A stretch of 64,000 nt of DNA, from NCBI GenBank assembly GCA_009843525.1, contig VYDH01000008.1, forward strand, positions 62,001-126,000, in the 5' to 3' direction. Shown piece after piece: positions 1 to 10,000 of this stretch (positions are counted from its first letter, which is position 1; each line of letters begins with the position of its first letter). Source of the DNA: Acidimicrobiales bacterium (GTDB lineage Bacteria; Actinomycetota; Acidimicrobiia; Acidimicrobiales; Poriferisodalaceae). Below the pieces are notes generated by a model. That model did no database searches. It saw nothing but the letters and a program-made list of their open reading frames with translations, and had not been told where the DNA came from. Position numbers and translations under genes: made by a program.

Positions 1-1042
1 GGTCGGCCATCTTGGCCAGGCGCTCGGCCTTATCGCCCATGCAGGCTTCCATCCAGGCCTCGGAGTCGTCGTAGAGGTTCCAGTCCTCAAGGGTGAACGT
101 GAACCCCGCGTCGCTGGTGACGCCCTGGCCGTACACCGGCACGCCCTGCTCGCGGCAACGCTCCAGCCACTCGATCTGACGCCGGTGGATGTTTGGCTTG
201 TCCTCGAACGCCTGCACCACGTTGTGCAGCAACGGCCGGCCGCTGATCGATGCGATCTCCTCTAGGTGGGCCATGTCGTGAGCGACGTTGCCGCTCGTGA
301 GCGTCATCTGCACGACGCCCTCGTTGCGCTCGGCCAGCACGCGGGCCAGCACCCGGGCGGTTTCGTCGTTCATCATGTCGGTCGGCATCGGCGTGCCGTC
401 CCAGTCGCGCTGCACCGCAGCGGGGCCCGTCGGTGGCAGCCGCTGGGCAGACCAGCCGCAACCGCCCGCATCCATGGCCTCATGCACCAGCTTGGCGAGC
501 ATCTCGTGCTCGCCTTCGGTGGGCAGCCGCCCAGACTTCGCATCATCGAGGCCGAGCACCATCACCAGCATCGGGCCGATCGGCACGTACGGCAGGATGT
601 TCATCGCCTTGGGCGTGCGTTCGAGACTGTCCAGATACTCCGGGAACGTCACCCAGTCCCAGGGCATGCCCTGGCGCATCGACTCGTAGGGGATGGCCTC
701 GACGCGGGTCATCGAGCGCATCGCGTACTCGCGCATGTCGGGATCCACCGGGGCGAAGCCGAAGCCGCAGTTGCCGATGGCGACCGAGGTGATGCCGTGC
801 CAGCCCGACAGCGTGCAGTAGGGGTCCCAGAAGACCTGCGCGTCGTAGTGCGTGTGCAGGTCGACGAAGCCGGGGGCGATGTGCATGCCGGAGGCGTCGA
901 TGACCTTGGCGCCCTCCCGGGCATCGACCCGGCCGACAGCGGCGATGCGTCCGCCGGCGATGCCGACGTCGCCGCGCACCCTCGGTGCCCCGGTGCCGTC
1001 GAAGATCATCCCGTCCTTGATGACGATGTCGTAGGTGCTCAT
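1..1042 (-). CDS. N-acyl-D-amino-acid deacylase-like amidohydrolase (C-terminus cut off by window edge)
   Basis: Amidohydrolase-3/D-aminoacylase family metal hydrolase, expected to cleave an N-acyl or cyclic amide bond in the cytoplasm. Reading leftward from the ATG at 1042, 347 residues are visible before the window ends. The N-terminus has the usual small beta domain (start MSTYDIVIKDGMIFDG) followed by the metal-binding HTH at residues 63-65 within DLHTHYDAQ, and then a WDP motif, typical of the deacylase subgroup annotated as amidohydrolase family protein. Further on there are LTSGN and HNVVQ segments of the TIM barrel. The ATG overlaps the stop of the upstream NTF2-like gene as ATGA, so the two are probably translationally coupled. 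The substrate is not readable from sequence; the C-terminal third is missing. Confidence 0.82.
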   Translation of the reverse strand, partial: MSTYDIVIKDGMIFDGTGAPRVRGDVGIAGGRIAAVGRVDAREGAKVIDASGMHIAPGFVDLHTHYDAQVFWDPYCTLSGWHGITSVAIGNCGFGFAPVDPDMREYAMRSMTRVEAIPYESMRQGMPWDWVTFPEYLDSLERTPKAMNILPYVPIGPMLVMVLGLDDAKSGRLPTEGEHEMLAKLVHEAMDAGGCGWSAQRLPPTGPAAVQRDWDGTPMPTDMMNDETARVLARVLAERNEGVVQMTLTSGNVAHDMAHLEEIASISGRPLLHNVVQAFEDKPNIHRRQIEWLERCREQGVPVYGQGVTSDAGFTFTLEDWNLYDDSEAWMEACMGDKAERLAKMAD

Positions 1043-1467
1043 GCGGTGTCCCATCCCATCCGTTGTGCTGCGTAGAGCGTGTCGGTGTATTCCTCCATGT
1101 GGGCGATCAGGCCGTCGCGGCAGTCGTACACCCAGCAGTACTGGTTGTCGTAGTCGCGGCCGGTGGCCTTGGCAGTGGCCGTCAGCCGCTGCTGCACGAC
1201 CGCGGTACTGCCCTCAACGATCATCCTGCGGACCTCGAGGTTGATCGGCTGGGAGATGTCGAAGGTCTGCCTGACGACACGACCTCCCAAGGCCTCCACC
1301 ACCTCTTTGGCTCCCGTCATTGTGTCGACTGCGTTGCCCTGGGCGGCCGTTTCAGGCAGCACCCAGGTGACCTCGGGGTCGAGGCACTCGAGCATGGTGT
1401 CTCGGTCTGCGGTGGTCAGCGCTGCGTAGTAGCGCTCCATCAAAGCCCGCGTCTCAGCACTCTGCAT
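1039..1467 (-). CDS. NTF2/SnoaL-like small protein
   Basis: A 142-residue single-domain protein of the NTF2-like (SnoaL-like) cone fold, a fold used by ketosteroid isomerases, epoxide hydrolases, cyclases and non-catalytic partners. Visible features are the N-terminal helix ALMERYYAALTTADRDTMLECL, shortened here in meaning to the usual 'xxYxAxxxxD' opening, a DPEVTWVLPE strand and C-terminal strands ending EEYTDTLYAAQ, which is a common ending in this family. The start is supported by a GGAGGA ribosome site about 9 nt upstream. It overlaps the downstream amidohydrolase by 4 nt, so it may act on the same substrate. No catalytic residues can be assigned with confidence. Confidence 0.8.
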   Translation of the reverse strand: MQSAETRALMERYYAALTTADRDTMLECLDPEVTWVLPETAAQGNAVDTMTGAKEVVEALGGRVVRQTFDISQPINLEVRRMIVEGSTAVVQQRLTATAKATGRDYDNQYCWVYDCRDGLIAHMEEYTDTLYAAQRMGWDTA

Positions 1468-1509
1468 TGTCGTTATTCCTCCTGCTGCGTAGCGATGTTG
1501 CGAAGCGAC

Positions 1510-2739
1510 CTAGGGCGCTGTGGCGCGCAGCGCGTCGTCGAGCCGGTCGAACAGCTGCCCGATCTCGTCGTCGGTGATGATGAGCGGCGGGCAGAACGCG
1601 AGTGCATTGCCGATCGACCGCGTGATCACGCCTCGCTTGAGGAAGGCCTCCTTGGCCTCGGTGGCGTCTCGGCCCAAATCGCAGGCCCAAATGCCGCCGA
1701 GTCCCCGGTAGCTGTCGATCATGCCGTCACCCTGAAGCGCCAGGAATCCCTCTTCCATCCGATCGCCGATTTCATGTGCCCGGTCGACCAGCCCCTCCGA
1801 TTCGATGACGCCGATGTTCGCGATGCCGGCCGCGCAGGCTGTCGGGTGACCGGAGTAGGTGTAACCGTGCATGAACTTGGTCTCGTCGGCCTCCAGCAGG
1901 TCGGCGATGTCGCGTGACACCAGCACGCCGGCCAAGGGGATGTAGCCCGACGTGACGCCCTTCGCGAACGTGAACATGTCCGGTGCCACGCCGAAGGTCT
2001 GTCCGGCGAACCAGCTCCCGGTGCGTCCGAAACCGCAGATGACCTCGTCGAAGATCAACAAAGCGCCGTGTTCGGTGCACAGTCGACGAAGTCCCTCGAA
2101 ATACCCGGAAGGCGGCGGAACAACGCCCCCGGCGCCCTGAATGGGCTCGGAGATGACCGCTGCTATGCGGTCGCCTTGCTCCGCGAACAGCTGCGCGGCG
2201 GGCTCGACGTCGTCATTGGGTATCTCGACCACGTGGGGCATGAGATCGCCCCAGCCCTCGCGGTATGCAGCTCCTCCCTGCACGCTGGTACCGCCCACAT
2301 TCACGCCGTGGTAGCCGGCGGAGCGGCGGACGATGATCTGCCGATCGGTGTCGCCCTTGAGATGGTGAATGCGACGAGCGAACTTCAGCGCCGTGTCCAC
2401 GGCTTCGGAGCCCGAACATGCCAGGAACACTCGCCCGTCAGGGTGCTGTGATCGGGCGCGGACCATCTCGGCGAGTTCGACAGCGGGGCCGTTGGAGAAG
2501 GGCTCGAATGTGTTGTAGGTCGCCAGCTGATCGAGCTGCGCACCGATGGCATCTATGACGGTGCGGTTTCCGTGGCCGATCTGGCACAGCCACAGACTGG
2601 CGAGGCCGTCGATGTACTCGTTGCCAGCGTCGTCAGTGAGTTTGACGCCCTCCCCCGAGACGATCCGAATGAACTCGTTCTCGCTGCGGCCGACAATCGA
2701 ATACGGATGAATGAGTGCGTTGCTGTCCATGGTGGACAC
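1510..2739 (-). CDS. Class III (omega) aminotransferase, PLP-dependent
   Basis: A 409-residue fold-type I aminotransferase of class III, the group that transfers amino groups from omega-amino acids, beta-alanine or amines, commonly to pyruvate or glyoxylate. Recognisable are the substrate loop GLASLWLCQIGHG near residue 50, the PLP phosphate-binding GSEAVDTALK, the DEVICGFGRTG segment that holds the cofactor Asp, and the Schiff-base lysine at about residue 260 in TFAKG. Length is normal for the family (about 410-460, slightly short). The start is GTG at 2739, with an alternative ATG three codons later. It is divergent from the class V aminotransferase at 2878. The amino donor cannot be inferred; beta-alanine- or taurine-type donors are possible. 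Confidence 0.9.
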   Translation of the reverse strand: MSTMDSNALIHPYSIVGRSENEFIRIVSGEGVKLTDDAGNEYIDGLASLWLCQIGHGNRTVIDAIGAQLDQLATYNTFEPFSNGPAVELAEMVRARSQHPDGRVFLACSGSEAVDTALKFARRIHHLKGDTDRQIIVRRSAGYHGVNVGGTSVQGGAAYREGWGDLMPHVVEIPNDDVEPAAQLFAEQGDRIAAVISEPIQGAGGVVPPPSGYFEGLRRLCTEHGALLIFDEVICGFGRTGSWFAGQTFGVAPDMFTFAKGVTSGYIPLAGVLVSRDIADLLEADETKFMHGYTYSGHPTACAAGIANIGVIESEGLVDRAHEIGDRMEEGFLALQGDGMIDSYRGLGGIWACDLGRDATEAKEAFLKRGVITRSIGNALAFCPPLIITDDEIGQLFDRLDDALRATAP

Positions 2740-2806
2740 CCCCGTGTTTGCGCTCCCGAGAGCCTGGGCAGAGGCTTGGGCGCAGCCTACGCGTGCGCTC
2801 GTGCCC

Positions 2807-2827
2807 GAGGCTCAGCCTCTTTAGGCT
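2807..2827. promoter_or_regulatory. Palindrome and promoter-like box between divergent aminotransferases
   Basis: The 138-bp gap between the two divergent aminotransferase genes contains a perfect 13-bp dyad, GAGGCTCAGCCTC, at 2807-2819. It is followed at once by TTTAGGCT, whose TAGGCT (2822-2827) resembles the TAnnnT boxes seen elsewhere in this window. A transcript starting just after it would give the gene at 2878 a leader of about 45 nt. The dyad could be an operator. This is inference from one site. Confidence 0.35.
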
Positions 2828-2877
2828 GATGTCGTTTGGCGGCCTGCCCGAGGGTGCTGCCGCTGAAGGGAGTTGCG

Positions 2878-4104
2878 ATGTCGCTGCGATACGGCCGGCC
2901 GCTGGTCATGATTCCCGGTCCGTCGGTCATCCCGGATCGGGTGCTGAACGCGATGCGCCGTCCCCTTCCGAACATCTACGAAGGCGAGGTGGTCAACCTC
3001 ACCTACTCCCTGCTTGAGCGGCTGCCCGCGCTGGCCCGCACCGAGCACCGGGCCTACATCGCCATCTCCAACGGGCACGGCGCCTGGGAGATGGCCACGA
3101 CGAACACGCTCTCACGCGGAGACAAGGTGCTCGTGCTCGAAGTGGGCCATTTCGCCACGAACTGGGCCGAGATGGCCGCGATGAGCGGTATCAAGTTCGA
3201 AGTGCTGCACGCACCGGATCGGGCGGCCATCGAGTTCGACGCGGTGCTGGACCGGCTGCGTGCAGACGTCGGCCGGGAATTCGCGGCCGTCTTCGTTGCC
3301 CAGACCGACACCTCGACGACCGTGCGAAATGACATCGCCGCAGTGCGGCGCGCACTGGATGAGGCCGACCACCCGGCGCTGCTGATGGCCGACTGCGTGG
3401 CGTCACTGGGCTGCGAACCCTTCGAGATGGACGCCTGGGGCGTGGACGTGACGGTTGCGGGCAGCCAGAAGGGCCTGATGGTGCCGCCTGGCCTCGGCAT
3501 CGTCTGGGTGGGCCCGAAGGCATGGGAAGCACATCAGCGAGCCGACCTGCGCACCGCCTACTGGGACTGGTCACGGCGGACCGATCCCGACGCCCACTAC
3601 TGGATCTTCTGCGGCACCCCGCCGGTCCAGCACCTGTGGGGCCTGGCAGAAGCGCTCGACATGATCGACGAGGAGGGCTTGGAGAACATCTGGGCGCGTC
3701 ACGATGTGATGGCGCGTGCCGTGCACGCTGCGGTGGATGCATGGTCGGCGCCGGATGCTCTCGAGCTGAACGTGCCGGTCCCATCGCATCGCTCGAACTC
3801 GGTGACGCTGGTTCGCACGGGCGAGGTGCCGGCTGGCCAGATCCGCCATACCTGCGAAGGCGAAGCCGGCCTCACCTTGGGACTCAACATTCAAGGCGAC
3901 CCCGATGCGGCATTCCGCATCGGGCACATGGGGCACCTCAACCCGCCGATGCTGCTCGGGACCATCGGCACCATCGAGGCCGTGCTGGGATCCATGGATG
4001 CGCCGATGGGCGGTTCGGGGGCCGCAGCAGCAGCCAGCGTCATCGCCCAAGCCACCACGCCGGTGCCCAAGCCTGCCCCCGGCCCCGAGGATCTCTGGTC
4101 CTAG
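2878..4104 (+). CDS. Class V aminotransferase, alanine/serine-glyoxylate type
   Basis: A 408-residue class V PLP enzyme resembling alanine-glyoxylate and serine-glyoxylate/pyruvate aminotransferases, which convert glyoxylate to glycine. The opening MSLRYGRPLVMIPGPSVIPD carries the family 'xPGPSxxP' signature, and the Schiff-base lysine is K198 in AGSQKGLM, followed by the usual PPGLG. An upstream in-frame start at 2836 exists, but the ATG at 2878 has a purine-rich GAAGGGAG site and fits homologues, so it is preferred. The gene is monocistronic, since the next gene is convergent. With the other glyoxylate-related enzymes at 15.7-25.1 kb it would suit disposal of glyoxylate from glycine or N-methylglycine breakdown. 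The exact amino donor is unknown. Confidence 0.9.
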   Translation: MSLRYGRPLVMIPGPSVIPDRVLNAMRRPLPNIYEGEVVNLTYSLLERLPALARTEHRAYIAISNGHGAWEMATTNTLSRGDKVLVLEVGHFATNWAEMAAMSGIKFEVLHAPDRAAIEFDAVLDRLRADVGREFAAVFVAQTDTSTTVRNDIAAVRRALDEADHPALLMADCVASLGCEPFEMDAWGVDVTVAGSQKGLMVPPGLGIVWVGPKAWEAHQRADLRTAYWDWSRRTDPDAHYWIFCGTPPVQHLWGLAEALDMIDEEGLENIWARHDVMARAVHAAVDAWSAPDALELNVPVPSHRSNSVTLVRTGEVPAGQIRHTCEGEAGLTLGLNIQGDPDAAFRIGHMGHLNPPMLLGTIGTIEAVLGSMDAPMGGSGAAAAASVIAQATTPVPKPAPGPEDLWS

Positions 4105-4141
4105 ACGACGACGCCGACGCTCCGCCGAGCCCTGAGGACCC

Positions 4142-4864
4142 CTAGCCCGCGGCGAGCTGGCGGACGAGCACGACAGTGGCGCTGGTCGCCGCCACCGACA
4201 GCACGATGATCCGAAAGCGCGGTCCTGCAATCCGCGGCCGCAGCCACCTGCCGAGCGGCAGGCCGAGTGCGACGGCGGGCAGCAAGCCCAGCCCGAGCCA
4301 CAGTTCCCGCAGGCCGAATTCGCCGATGACGGCGAGGGCAGCGATGATCGCCGTGCCGACGAACAGCATGAAGGTGGCCAAGGTGGCCCGCAGGGCGGCT
4401 GGTTCCCAGTGGCTGGCGAACACGGCGTACACCGGCCCGGGCACTGCCGCCACCGACGACGAGAAGGCCGTGCCCGCACCGGCCGCATAGTCGGCCCGGC
4501 GACCCTCGGGCGGCCGGAAGCCGATGGCCTGCACTGCCACCGCTGCCAGCACGAACACGCTCACGGCGATCGCCAGCGAGCGGTCGCTCAGCACGGTCAG
4601 CAGCGCGACACCGCCGACGAGACCGAGGGGTGCCGCGATCAACTGCCGACGCAAGGCCGGGACTTTCAGCGCCGCTCGGTCCGCGACAGCGTTGCGGATA
4701 TTGATGCCGCCCGCCAGCATCAGCATCGGCCCAGGGATTCCCGTCGGCTCGATGGTCACCAACACTGGTCCCACGATCAGGCCCATGCCGAGGCCGATGC
4801 ACGCCTGTGTTCCTGCGCCGGCGGCGACCACCACCGCCACGACCACATACTCCAATACGCTCAT
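4142..4864 (-). CDS. TauE/SafE-family sulfite/organosulfonate exporter-like permease
   Basis: A 240-residue polytopic membrane protein of the TauE/SafE (DUF81) family, whose members are proposed to move sulfite, sulfoacetate or similar organic anions across the cytoplasmic membrane. The N-terminal helix is followed by the GxGxG-type loop ACIGLGMGLIVGPVLV and a second family repeat near residues 130-160 with PGPVYAVFASHW. Eight hydrophobic segments are apparent, the usual number. The gene stands alone, convergent with the class V aminotransferase. Nothing nearby is clearly sulfur-related, so the transported ion is open. Confidence 0.87.
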   Translation of the reverse strand: MSVLEYVVVAVVVAAGAGTQACIGLGMGLIVGPVLVTIEPTGIPGPMLMLAGGINIRNAVADRAALKVPALRRQLIAAPLGLVGGVALLTVLSDRSLAIAVSVFVLAAVAVQAIGFRPPEGRRADYAAGAGTAFSSSVAAVPGPVYAVFASHWEPAALRATLATFMLFVGTAIIAALAVIGEFGLRELWLGLGLLPAVALGLPLGRWLRPRIAGPRFRIIVLSVAATSATVVLVRQLAAG

Positions 4865-4935
4865 GAATCGAGCAGGACGCGGTTCACGAGGTGCTTCCCC
4901 AACCGCTCATCTGGCCCCTTGCGGTATGGGCACGC

Positions 4936-6186
4936 TCAGACCGGCAGGTTGCCGGTAGCGGCCCCGGTGCTGCCGGTGTCGGTGTAGGCGGCGATGGTGC
5001 GCTGCGCGATGCGCATCTGGTGCACCTCATCGGCGCCGTCGGCGAAGCGGGCCCAGCGGGCGTGCTGGTACATGTGGGCCAGCGGGGTGTCGGTGGAGTA
5101 GCCGAGCGCTCCGTGCACTTGGATCGACCGGTCGATGACCCGGCCCAGCATGTTCGCCACGAAGTGCTTGGCCATCGACACTTCGGCCTTGAAGTCCTCG
5201 CCCGTGCCTGCCTGCGCCCGGTCGACCTTGTAGGCCGCATGCAGCACCATCAGCTTTGCCTGGTACAGCTCCATGGTGCTGTCGGCGATCATCCACTGGA
5301 TGCCTTGCTTCTCGGCGAGCAGTGAGCCGTGGGCGTACCGGTTGAGCGACCGGTCGACCATCATGTCGAGTGCCGTCTGGGCCTGGGCGATCCAGCGCAT
5401 GCAGTGCGCCAGGCGGGCCGGCCCCAGCCGGTACTGGCCCAGCAGGTGTCCCTGGCCCCGCCCGCCCAGCATCTGGCCGGCACCGACTCGCAAGTCCTCG
5501 ATGAGAATCTCGCTGTGGCCCGTCGAGCCGTGCATGGTCTCGATCTGGCGCACCTCGGTCCAGCCTTCGGTTGGCAGGTCGACAATGAACGCTGAGTTGC
5601 CGGCTTGGGGGATGTCGGGGTTGTCCTCGGTGCGGGCGATGAGGATGGCGAACTTGGAACGGTGCGCATTCGAGATGAACCACTTGTGGCCGTTCAGCAC
5701 CCACTCGTCTCCGTCGGGATAGCCCCGGGTCTGGATGAGCGTGGGATCGGAGCCGGCTACCTCGGGCTCGGTCATGGCGAAACACGACTCTGCGCGGCCC
5801 TCGCACAGCGGCGCCAGGTAGCGCTGCTTCTGCTCGTCGGTGCCCCAGTGCAGCAGCGTGTGCATGTTGCCTTCGTTGGGCGCTTGGCAGTTGAGCACCC
5901 ACGGTCCGAACCGGGTCTTGGCGGCCTCGGCTTGCACCATCGCCATCTCGACGTGGCCCAACCCCATGCCGCCCCACTCGGCGGGCATGTGTGGCAGCCA
6001 CAGGTGTTCGTCGCGCGCCCGCTTGCGCATGCCCAGCAGCGCCGTCACGTACGCGTCGCGGTCGGTCTCTTCGAGCCGCTCGGCATCGATGCGTCCCTCG
6101 ACCGGACGCACCTCGACGTCGATGAACGCGGCGATGCGCTTGCGGAGCTCCTCTAGTTCGGGGCTCAAGCTGAAGTCGATGGCCAT
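4936..6186 (-). CDS. Acyl-CoA dehydrogenase
   Basis: A 416-residue FAD-dependent acyl-CoA dehydrogenase, which oxidises an acyl-CoA to the 2-enoyl-CoA and passes electrons to ETF. It has the N-terminal helical domain (DFSLSPELEELRKRIAAFID), the flavin/substrate loop CFAMTEPEVAGSDP and NGHKWFISN of the middle domain, and the C-terminal helices ending with VHGALGYSTDTPLAHMYQ and AGADEVH-like text (ADGADEVHQMRIA). These ending motifs resemble the ACAD10/11-like subgroup. The start has an AGGAGG site 6-7 nt upstream. It lies 34 nt downstream of the nitroreductase gene on the same strand. Chain length of the substrate cannot be assigned. Confidence 0.92.
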   Translation of the reverse strand: MAIDFSLSPELEELRKRIAAFIDVEVRPVEGRIDAERLEETDRDAYVTALLGMRKRARDEHLWLPHMPAEWGGMGLGHVEMAMVQAEAAKTRFGPWVLNCQAPNEGNMHTLLHWGTDEQKQRYLAPLCEGRAESCFAMTEPEVAGSDPTLIQTRGYPDGDEWVLNGHKWFISNAHRSKFAILIARTEDNPDIPQAGNSAFIVDLPTEGWTEVRQIETMHGSTGHSEILIEDLRVGAGQMLGGRGQGHLLGQYRLGPARLAHCMRWIAQAQTALDMMVDRSLNRYAHGSLLAEKQGIQWMIADSTMELYQAKLMVLHAAYKVDRAQAGTGEDFKAEVSMAKHFVANMLGRVIDRSIQVHGALGYSTDTPLAHMYQHARWARFADGADEVHQMRIAQRTIAAYTDTGSTGAATGNLPV

Positions 6187-6220
6187 CGCTGCCTCCTGCG
6201 ACCGGGGTGTGCCGCCGTCG

Positions 6221-6895
6221 TTAGATCGTGAAGGGTTCCCCGTCGCCCCGCTCGCGCACGGCGATCTCCTCTACCGGCTTGCGGCTCAGCTTGGTGAGCT
6301 GCTTGGTCGGCTTGCCGATCGGCAGCAGGGCGCACACCGCTTCCCAGTCCTCCAGTCCGAGGAATTCCTTGGCTGCGGGCTCGCTTGCCGAGAGCAGCGT
6401 GGTCATTGCCCCGCCTAGGCCCTCATTGCGGGCACCCAGCAGGATGTTCCACGCGAACGGGTACACCGATGCGCCGCTGACCACGCCGATGCGGTCCTGT
6501 TCCTTGTCGATCGAGGCGACATTGCGCAGATCGACGGTGATCACCAGCACCACGGGCACTTCGTCCATGTGCTCGAACATCGGAAGCGGGAACTTCAACG
6601 ACTCGTCGGCCATTGCCTCTTCGATGTTCACCGATGACGGGCTGTAGCTCTGCCAGTACACCTCGCCTGCAGCCACCTGAGCCGCGGCGACGCGCATCGC
6701 CGGAATGCACAGCTCGCCGAGGCGCTTCTTGCGGGCAGGATCTCGCACCACGATGACTTTGTGGCCCTGGCGGTTGCCGCCGCTGGCGGCGAACCGAGCA
6801 TTGTCGAAGATGCGGTACAGCACTTCGTCGGTGACTTCGTCGTCGGTGAAGTCCCGAGCGGCGAAGGTGGTGCGCATGACGTCGTAAATCTCCAT
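6221..6895 (-). CDS. Nitroreductase-family FMN oxidoreductase
   Basis: A 224-residue nitroreductase-fold flavoprotein, expected to bind FMN and use NAD(P)H to reduce nitro groups, quinones or related substrates. The protein opens MEIYDVMRTTFAARDFTDDE, with the family's arginine/phosphate-binding start, and NARFAASGGNRQG is the typical FMN-contact helix; GGAMTTLLS near the C-terminus is the second FMN segment. The frame is open further upstream to 7198, but that would invade the divergent carboxylase gene, and the ATG at 6895 matches where homologues begin. It is the first gene of a short leftward unit with the acyl-CoA dehydrogenase. Confidence 0.87.
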   Translation of the reverse strand: MEIYDVMRTTFAARDFTDDEVTDEVLYRIFDNARFAASGGNRQGHKVIVVRDPARKKRLGELCIPAMRVAAAQVAAGEVYWQSYSPSSVNIEEAMADESLKFPLPMFEHMDEVPVVLVITVDLRNVASIDKEQDRIGVVSGASVYPFAWNILLGARNEGLGGAMTTLLSASEPAAKEFLGLEDWEAVCALLPIGKPTKQLTKLSRKPVEEIAVRERGDGEPFTI

Positions 6896-6965
6896 CTCGC
6901 CAGTCTCGCACCGGTCGGCCAACTCCGCGCCGGGCATCGAATTCGCGCCAGAATCGCCGGTACCC

Positions 6966-6993
6966 GGCCATGTCACGGCCATGTGATGGCCAT
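6966..6993. promoter_or_regulatory. Candidate operator upstream of the acyl-CoA carboxylase
   Basis: Three GGCCAT half-sites lie just upstream of the carboxylase start. The last two form a perfect 15-bp dyad, GGCCAT-GTG-ATGGCC, at 6977-6991, and a third half-site sits at 6966-6971. The dyad ends 16 nt before the GTG at 7008, a position where a bound repressor would block transcription. The region is shared with the divergent nitroreductase gene. The regulator is unknown; TetR- or FadR-type proteins often control such genes. Confidence 0.45.
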
Positions 6994-7007
6994 ATCGAGG
7001 GGGGATC

Positions 7008-10000
7008 GTGAGTTTCACCCGTGTCCTGATCGCCAATCGCGGCGAGATTGCCATCCGGATCGCCAAGGCTGCCGACGCCCTCGGAATCGAGACAGTGGCA
7101 GTGCATGCGCCAGTCGACGAGCGCTCGCTGCACCTGGTGGCCGCGAACCAGATCGCGCCGTTGCCTGGCGGCGATCCGCTGGCCGCGTACCTGAACATCG
7201 ACGCGTTGCTGCGGATCGCAGCCGAGCACGGCTGCGATTGCGTCCACCCCGGCTATGGCTTCCTGGCGGAGAACGCAGCTTTTGCCGCTGGCTGCGCCGA
7301 AGCGGGACTGACGTTCGTGGGACCCGCGGCCGGCACGCTCGAGCTCTTCGGCGACAAGGTCCGCGCCCGCACATTGGCTGCCTCGCTGGAGATTCCCGTC
7401 GCGGGTGGGTCGCCGGGGGCCGTCGCCGATGCGGCCGCGGCTGCGGACGCCGCCGCAGAGGTCGGTCTGCCGGTGATGCTGAAGGCTGCGGCCGGCGGCG
7501 GCGGCCGGGGCATGCGCGCAGTGGAGCGCATCGAGGACATCGCTGAGGCGTTCGAACGGTGCTCCAGCGAAGCTGCAGCGGCCTTCGGCAATGGCGCTGT
7601 GTTCGTGGAGCGCCTGGTGGAACGACCACGCCACATCGAGGTGCAGGTGCTCGCCGACCTTCACGGGAGCGTGGCGCATCTGTGGGAACGCGACTGCTCG
7701 GTCCAGCAGCGCAACCAGAAGGTCATCGAGATCGCCCCCGCGCCGGGGCTTGACGCCAGCCTGCGTGACCGGCTGCATGCTGATGCCGTTCGACTGGCCG
7801 CACAGGCCGGTTTGGCGAATGCAGCAACGGTGGAGTTCTTGGTGTCGCCCGAAGCCGGCGACTACTTCTTCATCGAGTGCAACCCGCGCATCCAGGTGGA
7901 GCACACCGTCACCGAGCAGGTCACCGGCGTCGATCTGGTCGAGGCGCAGTTCAGGATCGCGGCAGGTGCGCGCTTGGAGGAGATCGGCGTTGTTCCGGGC
8001 GACGCAGACCGGGGCAGGGCCGCGGCGGCGTCCGTGGCCGCTCCGCGCGGCTACGCCGTGCAGGCACGAGTCGTAGCGACTGGTTCTGGCGCGATCTCGG
8101 CGTACCACGAACCGTCAGGCGCGGGCGTCAGGGTCGACGCCGCCGGCTATGCCGGCTACACGCCGCCACCGCACTACGACCCGCTGCTCGCCAAGGTCAT
8201 CGGCACCGGAAGCACCCTCGAAGCCGCAGCAGCCCGCACATCGGCGGCACTGGCTGACTTTCACATCGGCCAGCTGCCCACGAACATCGATCAACTTCGC
8301 CAGATTCTCAACCACCCTGCTGTGCGCAGCGGTGATGCACGGACCACGTTGCTCGCCGAGATGGTGCCGCCCGCCGACGGGGCGGCGGCCGTCACGAGCA
8401 CCAACGGCATGTCGGGCGACATGAGCGGCAGCGCCTCGCGACGCGCTGCGAGGTTGGAATCCGCCTCAGCGGCGCTGCCCGTGACGGTGCCACCGGTCAC
8501 AGCTGCGGCCTCAACGTGGCCGGACCGCGAGCTCGCCGACGGTGAGGTTGCGATTCGCAGCCCGCTGCCCGCCAGCGTCGTCGAGATGCGGGTGAACGCC
8601 GGCGACGCCGTGGCAGCGGGGCAAGCGCTCGTGGTGCTGTCGGCCATGAAGATGGAGACCGAGGTCACTGCGCCATGCGACGGCACGGTCTCGGCGCTGC
8701 GCGACCTGCAGCCCGGCGACCAGCTAGCGGCTGGGGACGTGCTGGCGGTGGTGCTGTCCGGTGCAGACGCCGGCGGCGCTCCGAGCACGGGCACGGCCCC
8801 CAGCGGCTGGGAGCCGCTGCTGGATGACGTCCAGACGTTGCAGCGGCTCGCCGAAGAACGCTTGGGTCCCGACTCAGACGAGCCGGGCGTGGTTCGCCAG
8901 CGCAATCGGGGGAAGCTGCATTGCCGCGACCGCATCCGCCTGCTGCTCGACGACGGCAGCTTCCGTGAGGTCGGCAGCCTGGCCGGTTTCGCTTCCTACG
9001 ACGATGAGGGCGAGATCGCTGCGTTCACTCCCGCCAACCATGTCGGCGGCACCGGCAAGATCAACAGCCGGGACGTCATCGTCTGCGCCGACGACTTCAC
9101 GTCGCGCGGCGGTCATGCCGACGGTGCCATCGGTGCCAAGAGCTTCTACCTGGACTTGCTGTCAACCGAGCTGGGCGTGCCCTCCATCCGGCTGCTGGAT
9201 GGTTCGTCAGGCGGCGGCAGCGTCGCCTCGATGGTGCCCGAGCAGCGCAAGGAAGGCGAGAGCAGTGCTAAGGAGAGCACCGGGGCCATCAAGGCCGGCC
9301 GTCCACGGGTGACAGGCGGCGGCGGTTCGTTCCTGCCATCGCACTTGGGCAGCACTGAGTATGCGGAGCAGCTCGCGACGGTGCCGGTGGTCAACATGCT
9401 GCTCGGCAGCGTGGTCGGCATCGGAGCAGCGAAGGCCGTGCTGGGGCACTTCGCCGTCATGGTGCGCGACATCTCGCAGCTGTTCGTGGCAGGTCCGCCT
9501 GTCGTCAGCCACGCCATGGGCTACGACATCTCCAAGGAAGATCTCGGCGACTGGCGCATTCACTGCACGAACGGCTCGGTGGACAATCTCGCCGAGACCG
9601 AAGAAGAGGCGGCCGAGCTCGTTCGACGGTTCCTGTCGTACCTGCCGTCGTCGGTGTACGAGACGCCGCCGGTGCTGCCGCCGGCCGCTGACGATCCGCC
9701 GGACCGGCGCGACGAGGAGCTGCTGACGCTGATCCCCCGCAAGCGCACCACGACGTTCGACATCCGCCGGGGTATCGAGCTGATCTGTGACCGAGGCTCG
9801 TTCTTCGAGATCGGCCCGCTGTGGGGGACCGATCAGGTCGTCGGGTTTGCACGCATGAACGGCCACCCGGTTGGAGTGCTCGCGTCGGACAGCCGCCACC
9901 CCAACGGCGGCGCGCTCACCGCCGACGGCTGCGACAAGCTGACCCGCCACATCGACCTGTGCGATCTGTTCCACATGCCGATCCTGAATCTGTGCGACAA

